Shown here: positions 25,354-32,218 of the stretch, piece by piece
Layout: each line of letters begins with the position of its first letter
Position numbering within the stretch: position 1 is the first letter of the stretch
From: CAVYXK01 sp963708245
GTDB lineage: Bacteria > Pseudomonadota > Alphaproteobacteria > Acetobacterales > Acetobacteraceae
Assembly (NCBI GenBank): GCA_963708245.1
Contig: OY970201.1
Coordinates: 5,270,001 to 5,334,000 of the forward strand
Direction of reading: 5' to 3'
DNA: 64,000 nucleotides
Program-made: the position numbers and the translations under genes
Notes under the pieces: model-generated
Database searches by the model: none
Seen by the model: only the letters and a program-made list of their open reading frames with translations
Told to the model about the DNA's origin: nothing

Positions 25354-27226
25354 ATGTTTCTGCGCCACAAGATTCGCCATAAGAACGGCAAGGAGCACCG
25401 CTACTGGAGCATCGTGGAGAACCGCCGGGTGGCAGGCGGTCGCACGGCGCAGCGGCATGTGCTGTATCTGGGCGAGATCAACGACAGCCAGAGAGCCGCC
25501 TGGTGCCAGGCGATCGAGGCATTTGACGAGAGCGGCCAGCGCAGCAGGCAGATCGCACTGTTCCCCGAGGGTCGGACGGCGCCGGCGCTGGATTGCGATG
25601 TGGTTCATGTTCGGCTCGGCGCCTTCGGCTTCGCCGGCCCCGGCAATGGGGCGCATGCTGGCTAGCATGCCAGCTGTGGGATCAGCTGCGGCTGGATGAT
25701 TACTGGTCGCCACGGCTGGCCGTCTCCCGGCAGGGCACCCGCTGGCTGAATGTGCTGAAGACGCTGGTGGCGTACCGGCTGACCGATCCCGGCAGCGAGT
25801 GGCGTCTGCATCGGCAGTGGTATGACCAGAGTGCGATGAGTGAGCTGCTGGGCGAGGACTTCGAGTTGGTTCGCAAGGACACTCTGTATCGCTGCCTGGA
25901 CAAGCTGCTGGTGCACAGGACGGAGTTGTTCAGCTTCTTGCAGGACCGCTGGAAGACGTTGTTCCAGGCCAACTTCGAGGTCCTGCTGTACGATCTTACC
26001 AGCACGTATTTCGAATGCGACCCTCCCGAGTCCGGCAAGCGGCGCTTCGGGCACAGCCGTGACAAGCGATCCGACTGCGTGCAGGTGGTGATCGCCTTGA
26101 TCGTGACGCCGGACGGCTTCCCGCTGGCCTACGAGGTAATGCCCGGCAACACTTCCGACAAAACCACCCTGCGCGACTTCCTCAAGCGGATCGAGGCACA
26201 ATACGGCAAGGCCGGGCGCACCTGGGTGATGGACCGCGGCATCCCGACGGAAGCCGTGCTGGCCGAGATGCGGGCCTCCGAGACGCCGATGCATTATCTG
26301 GTGGGCATGCCGCGCGGACGACTGGGCCAGTTGGAGCAGGAGTTTCTGGCTAAGCCGTGGGCCGACGTTCGCGACTCGGTGCAGGTGAAACTCGTCGAAC
26401 AGGACAGCGAGCTTTACATCCTGGCCCGCAGCGGGGCGTGGCGAGATAAGAAACAGGCGATGCGGCGGCGGCGACTGAGGAAGCTAATCAACCGCCTGCG
26501 CGAGCTGCGTCAGCAGAAGCTGACCCGTGATCAGTTGCTGATCAAGCTGGGGGCGGCGAAGAAGGAGGCCGGCCCAGCAGCTTATCGGATTCTCGACATC
26601 AGCTTGCCGGCAAGGATCAGGCGGTCACCCCGGAGACGTTCAGTTTCAAGCTGAACTGGCAGCACTTGCGGGAGGCGCGGCGGCGGGAAGGCAGTTACCT
26701 GCTGCGCTCCAATCTGACCGGTGGTGATCCGGCGAAACTTTGGGCGTTCTACCTCCAGCTGGTGGAAATTGAGCAGGCGTTCAAGGAACTGAAGGGCGAC
26801 CTGGCAATCCGTCCAATCTACCATCAGAGCGATCAGCGCATCGAGGCGCACATCTTTGTCGCGTTCATCGCCTATTGCCTGCATGTCACGCTGAAGCAGC
26901 GGACCCGATCCCTGGCACCGGGGCTGACCCCAAGGGCGGTGCTGGACAAGATGGCGGCGATCCAGATGGTCGATGTGCACCTGCCGACCACCGATGGGCG
27001 GCAGGTCGTCCTGTCTCGCTACACCGAACCTGAGCCGGATCAGATGCTGCTGCTCCAGCGGCTGAGGATGACCCTGCCCGATCAGCCGCCGCCCCGGATC
27101 ACCGCCCCACCAATGTTGCGAATGCCGCATGACCGCCAGCTATGTGGTGCCGACCTTCGGGGTGGTACCCACGCAAAACCGCCATTTGTGGGGCGGCGCG
27201 GTCGCGAGTTGCGAAACCCGGGTTAA
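25354..27226 (+). pseudogene. IS1634-family transposase, two frameshifts
   Basis: The three parts read as one transposase: residues from ATG 25354 (FLRHKIRHKNGKEHRYWSIVENRRVAGG...), a central part beginning RLRRPRQWGACWLACQLWD with VLLYDLTSTYFE and VVIALIVTPDGFPLAYEVMPGNTSD blocks of the DDE core, and a C-terminal part with SYLLRSNLTGGDPAKLW and the conserved EIEQAFKELKGDL glutamate region. Frame changes occur near 25,620-25,650 and near 26,600-26,630, each equivalent to loss of one base. IS1634 elements are not known to use two programmed shifts, so the copy is probably dead. Confidence 0.8.
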
Positions 27227-27979
27227 GAACGGGCTTTCCGGATACCCGACTTCCTTCAGATACAGGCCCTCGGCTGGTGCGGTGGGGCCGGCGGCTGTGC
27301 GATCGCGGGCGGCGAGCGCAGCGGCGATCCGTTCGGTTGGCCAGCTTCCGTCGCCCACCAGTTTCAGTGTGCCGACCATGTTGCGCACCTGGTGGTGCAG
27401 GAAGCTGCGCGCCTCCGCCATCACCTCGATCAGGTCTCCCCGCCGTGTCACGTCGAGCCGATCGAGCGTGCGCAGCGCGCTCTTTGCCTGACACGACGCG
27501 GCGCGAAAGCTGGTGAAATCGTGCCGGCCGAGCAGCGCTCGCGCGGCGCTCTGCATGGCGGCAGGGTCAAGCGGCGCCGGTACGTGCCAGACCCGACCGG
27601 CGAGCAGCGCCGGGCGGGCGCGACGATTCAGTATCAGATACCGATAGCTGCGCCGGTTCGCCGAGAACCGGGCGCTCCAGCCTTCTTGGGCCGGGGTGGC
27701 CTGTAGAACCACAACCGGGTGCGGTTTCATATGATAGTTCAGCGCATCGCGCAGCCGATCCCCGCCAATGACACGATCGATCGCCAATTCGACGACCTGT
27801 CCGGCGGCATGCACGCCGGCATCGGTCCGGCCGGCCACCACGGTGGTGACGGGGGCTCCGCCGGTCAGGCGAGCAACGGCGGTCTCCAGCACCTCCTGCA
27901 CCGATAGGCCAGAGGCTTGGCGCTGCCAGCCAACGAACGGCGAACCGTCATATTCCAGCTTCAGTGCCCAACGTGGCAT
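27140..27979 (-). CDS. truA: tRNA pseudouridine synthase A with IS-derived C-terminus
   Basis: TruA converts U38-40 of tRNA anticodon stems to pseudouridine. The protein has KLEYDGSPFVGWQRQ at the start, the catalytic AGRTDAGVHA motif (Asp in GRTD), SYRYLILNR, and the C-terminal HHQVRNMVGTLK and APAEGLYL blocks. After GLYLKEVGYPESPF the frame enters the IS end and adds 28 residues (LTRVSQLATAPPHKWRFC...) before a stop inside the element. The catalytic domain is complete, so function may be kept. The start overlaps the end of fmt by one base; order def-fmt-truA is usual for Alphaproteobacteria. Confidence 0.92.
   Translation of the reverse strand: MPRWALKLEYDGSPFVGWQRQASGLSVQEVLETAVARLTGGAPVTTVVAGRTDAGVHAAGQVVELAIDRVIGGDRLRDALNYHMKPHPVVVLQATPAQEGWSARFSANRRSYRYLILNRRARPALLAGRVWHVPAPLDPAAMQSAARALLGRHDFTSFRAASCQAKSALRTLDRLDVTRRGDLIEVMAEARSFLHHQVRNMVGTLKLVGDGSWPTERIAAALAARDRTAAGPTAPAEGLYLKEVGYPESPFLTRVSQLATAPPHKWRFCVGTTPKVGTT
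27204..27226 (-). repeat. IS right terminal inverted repeat
   Basis: On the minus strand begins TTAACCCGGGTTTCGCAACT. The last bases TTAA also form the stop codon of the longest transposase frame, and on the minus strand encode Leu-Thr of the extended TruA. Confidence 0.85.
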
Positions 27980-28884
27980 TAGCCGAGTTGCGTGCCGGCG
28001 GGCACCGGATGGCCGCGGAGGAACGTCGCGGTATCCAGCGGGTCGCGCCCGGCAAGCTGCACTCGGGTCAGCCGCAGCGCTCCGCGGCCGCAGGCCACCA
28101 GCAAACCATCGTCCAGCACGAGCCCTGGCACCTCCTCGCCCGGTTCCGGCCTCGCCGCCAGCACCTTCAGCACTGCATCACCCAACCGGGTGAAGGTCCC
28201 CGGCCAAGGGTCGAAGGCCCGCACCTGGCGATCGATCGCCTCGGCATCTCGCGACCAGTCGATCCGGCCGTCCTCGCGGCCGAGCCGCGGCGCATAGGTG
28301 GCACCCTCCGCCGGCTGCGGCACCGGCCGTGGGTCCTCCGCCAACGCGCGCAGGATCAGCCGCGCGCCCAAATCAGCCAACTCGTCGTGCAGCAGGGCAG
28401 CGGTCGCGTGCGGCGGGATCGGCACAGCCTCCGCCAACAACATCGGGCCAGTATCCAGCCTGGCATCCATCTGCATGACGGTCACGCCGGTCCGCTTGTC
28501 GCCAGCGAGGATCGCCGCCTGGATCGGCGCCGCGCCACGCCAGCGCGGCAACAGGCTTGCGTGGATGTTCAAACATCCGCGTCGCGGCGCCTCGATCATC
28601 GGCGGCGGCAGGATCAGGCCATAGGCAGCCACCACGGTGGCATCCAGCGCAAGTGCAGCGAACGCCACATGCGCCGCAGCATCGCCTCGCAGCCGTGCCG
28701 GCGTGTGGACTGGTAGGCCCAGGCGTTCGGCCGTCGACTGCACCGGGCAAGACCGTAGCGCATAGCCACGCCCCGCCGGCCGCGGCGGCTGGCAATACAC
28801 CGCGGCGATTGTGTGTCCCGCCCCATGCAATGCGAGCAGCGCCGGCACTGCGAAATCGGGGCTGCCCATGAAGGCTAGCCGCAT
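27979..28884 (-). CDS. fmt: Methionyl-tRNA formyltransferase
   Basis: A 301-residue enzyme that formylates initiator Met-tRNA using 10-formyltetrahydrofolate. Diagnostic features are the N-terminal RLAFMGSPDFAVPAL, PPRPAGRG, the active-site block NIHASLLPRWRGAAPIQAAI and the following GVTVMQMDARLDTGPML, with a C-terminal OB-fold domain. Length is normal. It overlaps def by ten bases and truA by one, indicating a single transcript with the translation-initiation deformylase gene. Confidence 0.95.
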   Translation of the reverse strand: MRLAFMGSPDFAVPALLALHGAGHTIAAVYCQPPRPAGRGYALRSCPVQSTAERLGLPVHTPARLRGDAAAHVAFAALALDATVVAAYGLILPPPMIEAPRRGCLNIHASLLPRWRGAAPIQAAILAGDKRTGVTVMQMDARLDTGPMLLAEAVPIPPHATAALLHDELADLGARLILRALAEDPRPVPQPAEGATYAPRLGREDGRIDWSRDAEAIDRQVRAFDPWPGTFTRLGDAVLKVLAARPEPGEEVPGLVLDDGLLVACGRGALRLTRVQLAGRDPLDTATFLRGHPVPAGTQLG

Positions 28885-29444
28885 CCGTTCCTACGCACCA
28901 CAGCCTCTTCGCGCTTCTGACGCAGCTCCTTGGCGAGCCGCCGCAGGATCATGTTGCGCTTGAGACTGGACAGGTGATCGATGAACAGGATGCCGTCGAG
29001 ATGGTCGATCTCGTGCTGCAGGCAGGCCGCCAGCAGCCCGTCCGCCTCGATCTCCTGCCTGGCACCTTCTTCGTCGAGATAGCGCACCCTGACCCACGCC
29101 GGCCGCGTCACGTCGGCGTACTGACCTGGCAGCGATAAGCAGCCTTCCTCTCGCGTCGCCAGCTCCTCGCTGGTGGCAACCACCTCCGGGTTGACCAGAA
29201 CGATCGGGGACGGCTTCTCGCCCGGCATCAGATCAATCACGGTGACGCGCAGCCCGACGCCGATCTGCGGCGCGGCGAGGCCAATCCCAGGGGCACGATA
29301 CATCGTCGCCAGCATGCGTGGCAGCAGCTCGCGCACCACAGCCGCGTCTGGCTCGGCGACCGGCCTGGCACGCGTCTTCAGCATTGGGTCGGGCGCGATC
29401 AGGATCGGAAGGAACTCGCCTGCGGGGGGAATCATGTCGCGCAT
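28875..29444 (-). CDS. def: Peptide deformylase
   Basis: A 189-residue iron-dependent enzyme that removes the formyl group from nascent proteins. All three family motifs are present: GIGLAAPQIG, EEGCLSLPG (metal-binding Cys) and QHEIDHLDG (HExxH metal and catalytic residues). The first Met may be 29444 or the in-frame one three codons later. It is the first gene of the def-fmt-truA cluster; the small heat-shock gene is divergent. Confidence 0.95.
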   Translation of the reverse strand: MRDMIPPAGEFLPILIAPDPMLKTRARPVAEPDAAVVRELLPRMLATMYRAPGIGLAAPQIGVGLRVTVIDLMPGEKPSPIVLVNPEVVATSEELATREEGCLSLPGQYADVTRPAWVRVRYLDEEGARQEIEADGLLAACLQHEIDHLDGILFIDHLSSLKRNMILRRLAKELRQKREEAVVRRNGCG

Positions 29445-29661
29445 GTAGCGCCGCAGTCGGCGCCAATCAACGAATCGGCGGAATTCCTACGATGCACGCG
29501 GCGGGCGGCGCGCCGGGAGGGCTGGCGCGCTTGCCAGCCCGGGCGATCCGCCGCTCTGCCTCGCCCGCGACCTCTTGCAAGCGACCTGGTGATTGCCAAA
29601 ATGCCCCTGTGGGATGCCGGATCCGGGTCCCAACAGGACGCCCCGCTCCAAGGAGGAGGCT

Positions 29662-30129
29662 ATGACAACTCGTCTGTTCACCTCGCCGATGTTTCTCGGG
29701 TTCGATCATCTTGAGCAGATGCTCGAGCGGGCCTCGAAGACTTCGGCCGACGGCTATCCGCCATATAATATCGAGCAGACAGGGCCGACCGAACTCAGGA
29801 TCACGCTCGCGGTGGCGGGATTCACAATGAATGACTTGCAGATCACGCAGGAAGACAATCAACTGGTGATCCGCGGGCGACAGTCCGACGACAACGAAGG
29901 ACGCGTGTTCCTGCACCGCGGCATCGCCGCGCGGCAGTTCCAGCGAGCCTTCGTGCTGGCGGAAGGCATCGAGGTGAAGGGAGCTTGGCTGGATAGCGGG
30001 TTGCTGCATATCGACCTCGTTCGCCCACAACCCGAGCCGCGGGTAAAGACCATAGAGATCAATCGGCGAGATCCGACGAGCGGCAACGGCCAAACCAAGG
30101 TGGTCGAGAGCGAAGTCGAGAGGGGATGA
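29662..30129 (+). CDS. Small heat-shock protein Hsp20 (IbpA-like)
   Basis: A 155-residue alpha-crystallin family holdase that binds unfolding proteins. The start is set by a strong AAGGAGG site six bases upstream. The N-terminal FTSPMFLGFDHLEQMLERA and YPPYNIEQTG, the central LRITLAVAGFTMNDLQITQ and the AxxxxGLL variant (VKGAWLDSGLLHIDL) mark the IbpA class. It is followed by a DUF1150 gene, the usual alphaproteobacterial pairing. The ribosome binding site is immediately preceded by complementary GCTCC, which might form a small temperature-sensitive hairpin. Confidence 0.92.
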   Translation: MTTRLFTSPMFLGFDHLEQMLERASKTSADGYPPYNIEQTGPTELRITLAVAGFTMNDLQITQEDNQLVIRGRQSDDNEGRVFLHRGIAARQFQRAFVLAEGIEVKGAWLDSGLLHIDLVRPQPEPRVKTIEINRRDPTSGNGQTKVVESEVERG

Positions 30130-30203
30130 AATGGTCGAGCGGCAGAACCGCTGACTAGGACACGACGGTGCCGCAATAGCGGGCCGGACGCAAGGAGATA
30201 ACG

Positions 30204-30467
30204 ATGAACATGAACGCGAACGAAGACGGCGGACGGAACAGTGGCGCGAGCGGACCGGTAGGCTTCGATATCCGCCACCTGACCGAGGCCCAGCTAGCGC
30301 AGCTCGGACTGACGCAGATCGCCTATGTGCGACAGGTGGTGGTCGATGGCGCGCCGGGATTCGCCATCCATGCCGCCGACGGTACGCCGATGGCACTCAC
30401 TTCGGATCGCGACGTGGCCGTTGCCGCGATTCTACAGCATGAGATGGTACCAGCGCTAGTGCACTGA
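30204..30467 (+). CDS. DUF1150 family protein
   Basis: An 87-residue protein with the family core FDIRHLTEAQLAQLGLTQIAYVRQV and a C-terminal DGTPMALTSDRDVAVAAILQHEM. An AAGGAGATAACG site precedes ATG 30204. Genes of this family commonly follow hsp20 in Alphaproteobacteria, suggesting a stress-related role, though no biochemical function is established. Probably co-transcribed with hsp20 across a 74-base gap. Confidence 0.85.
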   Translation: MNMNANEDGGRNSGASGPVGFDIRHLTEAQLAQLGLTQIAYVRQVVVDGAPGFAIHAADGTPMALTSDRDVAVAAILQHEMVPALVH

Positions 30468-30481
30468 GACTAAAAACCATA

Positions 30482-30531
30482 CCTCTCCCGCTTCGCGGCA
30501 GAGACCGGCGAGCCACGCACGGTGGGTAAGG
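30482..30531. repeat. Dispersed 50-bp two-hairpin repeat, copy 1
   Basis: CCTCTCCCGCTTCGCGGCAG and onward to GTGGGTAAGGG, lying between the DUF1150 gene and the soe operon end (convergent genes). It matches copies at 36791-36840 and 57341-57390 in length, first hairpin and GGTGAGGG-like end. Confidence 0.6.
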
Positions 30532-30532
30532 G

Positions 30533-31480
30533 TCAAGCTGCACGGCCATAGTACAGTGTGATAGTGTGGGTCGCCTGAGCAAAGAAGAGCCAGCGCTCGA
30601 CATAGATGCCGAGAAGCGCTGCAATGGCAGCAAACGGGAACGCCACTAAAGCGATCGGATTGCCGAGCGCTAGCCCGACGATCAACAGGACCGCCGGCAA
30701 CGCGAAGCCGATCGCTAGCGCAATGGAGCGTAATCGCTCGCCGTGCTTGCGGGCGATCGCAAAGCCCATCTCGCGCAGCAGATAGTTTTCCTCGGTGTGT
30801 GGTGCTTCCAGCTCGCGCACCGATCCGAGTCTGCTTAGCCCTGTCGCGCTTTCGATCGTGGCGATTGGTGGTGCGTGATCGATGACGCGCCAATACGCGA
30901 GCTTCGCGACTGCTGCCGCCAAACAAAAGACCAGCGCCAGACCCCCGGCGACGCGGCCGGATCCGGTGTCCCAGAACGTGGCCGTCGCGGCCAGGCAGGT
31001 GGCGCCGCTGAACAGCCCGAGCAACAGAAAATTGGGCGGCACCCACCGGTTGTGCCATTGCCCGATCGGCTTCAGCGAAGCATAGATCATTGCTTGGCAG
31101 ACCACAGTCAGGGCGCCGCAGAGGGCTCCCAGCAGGCCCAGCACGACGACTCCGGCGCTGCCCGGCGTGCCGATCCCCCATGCCGCGGCGAACCCAAGCG
31201 CCGGGAGATACGTAACCAGGGAAACGACCCCCTCGCGCGACAGCCACGATGAGCGCCATTGCGATATCGCACGCCAGGCGCGCTCGGGGTGGCCAAGATG
31301 CTGCGTTGATGCCAGCAGCCCGGCAGTCGCCAACGCCAACGCAATCAGCACGGCGAGTACGCCGAACCAGCGACCAAGCGGCATCAGCCCGGACGCAGCC
31401 AGCACCCCGAGCCAGAACAGCATTCCGTATCCCGCGCCACTCGCGGTGGTGAGCAGGATGACCGAGAAGGCAGGATTCAT
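30533..31480 (-). CDS. soeC: Sulfite dehydrogenase (quinone) membrane subunit SoeC / DmsC-like
   Basis: A 315-residue integral membrane protein with about eight hydrophobic segments (SVILLTTASGAGYGMLFWLG, ALALATAGLLAS, and others) and the DmsC-type HLGHPERAWRAISQWRSSWLSREG motif. It anchors the catalytic heterodimer and passes electrons to quinone. The start overlaps the soeB stop (ATGA-type overlap on the minus strand). Assignment to Soe rather than Dms rests on the catalytic subunit. It ends just before a dispersed repeat. Confidence 0.75.
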   Translation of the reverse strand: MNPAFSVILLTTASGAGYGMLFWLGVLAASGLMPLGRWFGVLAVLIALALATAGLLASTQHLGHPERAWRAISQWRSSWLSREGVVSLVTYLPALGFAAAWGIGTPGSAGVVVLGLLGALCGALTVVCQAMIYASLKPIGQWHNRWVPPNFLLLGLFSGATCLAATATFWDTGSGRVAGGLALVFCLAAAVAKLAYWRVIDHAPPIATIESATGLSRLGSVRELEAPHTEENYLLREMGFAIARKHGERLRSIALAIGFALPAVLLIVGLALGNPIALVAFPFAAIAALLGIYVERWLFFAQATHTITLYYGRAA

Positions 31481-32214
31481 CGGCTGAGCACGCGGTCGAT
31501 CCAGCGCAGCACCGAACCAGCGGGGCCGCTCGGCTCCCGAACGGCCTCGGCCGCCACAGCCTGCGGGCTGCGCCGGCGTGGCGGCAGATACTTGTTCACC
31601 GGCTTGTAGTCCATCTCCGGCATCAGGTCGTATCCGCCGCGCGCGGCAACGAGCTGCGAGACGGCGCTGTCTGGATCGCCCAGGTCGCCGAAGTGCCGCG
31701 CATGCGCCGGGCAGGTGGACACACAGGCCGGGACCCGCTCGGCTTCCGGGATGTTCTGGTTGTAGATGCGATCGATGCAGAGCGTGCATTTTTTCATCAC
31801 GCCCTCGTCTTCGTCGAACTCGCGTGCGCCGTACGGGCAAGCCCAGGAACACAGCTTGCAACCGATGCAGATCTCGGTGTTGACCAGGACGATGCCATCT
31901 TCGGCGCGCTTGTAGGATGCGCCGGTGGGGCAGACGGTGACGCAGGCCGGTTCCTCGCAGTGCAGGCACGAGCGGGGGAAATGCACGGTGCGACTATCGG
32001 GGCCGCTCCCGGCCTCGTAGCTGTGCACGCGGTTCAGCCAGACACCTTGTGGGTGCTCCTGGTAGGGATCGAAATCAGTCAACGGGGCGTAGTGGCCGGA
32101 GGTGTTCCACTCCTTGCAGTTCACCGCGCAGGCGTGACAGCCCACGCAAGTATCCAAGTCGATGACAAGACCGAGCTTCTTCTGGCCGGGTGTCTGGCTG
32201 GGAATGTCTGTCAT
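31477..32214 (-). CDS. soeB: Sulfite dehydrogenase iron-sulfur subunit SoeB / DmsB-like
   Basis: A 245-residue ferredoxin-like subunit carrying four cysteine groups: CVGCHACAVNC, CLHCEEPACVTVCPTGA, CIGCKLCSWACPYGA and CTLCIDR...VPACVSTCPAHA. These hold four [4Fe-4S] clusters that link the molybdenum site to the membrane anchor. There is no signal peptide, consistent with a cytoplasmic enzyme. It lies between soeC and soeA with a four-base gap after soeA. Confidence 0.85.
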   Translation of the reverse strand: MTDIPSQTPGQKKLGLVIDLDTCVGCHACAVNCKEWNTSGHYAPLTDFDPYQEHPQGVWLNRVHSYEAGSGPDSRTVHFPRSCLHCEEPACVTVCPTGASYKRAEDGIVLVNTEICIGCKLCSWACPYGAREFDEDEGVMKKCTLCIDRIYNQNIPEAERVPACVSTCPAHARHFGDLGDPDSAVSQLVAARGGYDLMPEMDYKPVNKYLPPRRRSPQAVAAEAVREPSGPAGSVLRWIDRVLSR

Positions 32215-32218
32215 GGCG

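Larger units (their letters stand above)
25188..27226 (+). mobile_element. IS1634-like insertion sequence (IS4 superfamily)
   Basis: A 2,039-bp element bounded by 23-bp imperfect inverted repeats (left 25188-25210 starting TTAACCCGACTTTCGC; right 27204-27226, whose complement starts TTAACCCGGGTTTCGC; two mismatches). It carries a DDE transposase of the IS1634 type. No matching short target duplication is visible: the flanks are GTAGG on the left and GAACG on the right. The right end replaces the natural end of truA. Absence of a duplication may mean later rearrangement between the prophage edge and truA. Confidence 0.85.

Noticed and set aside
25188..27226. Programmed frameshifting in the IS1634-like transposase
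   Set aside because: Two separate shifts would be needed and no slippery motif was found at either; inactivating indels are simpler.
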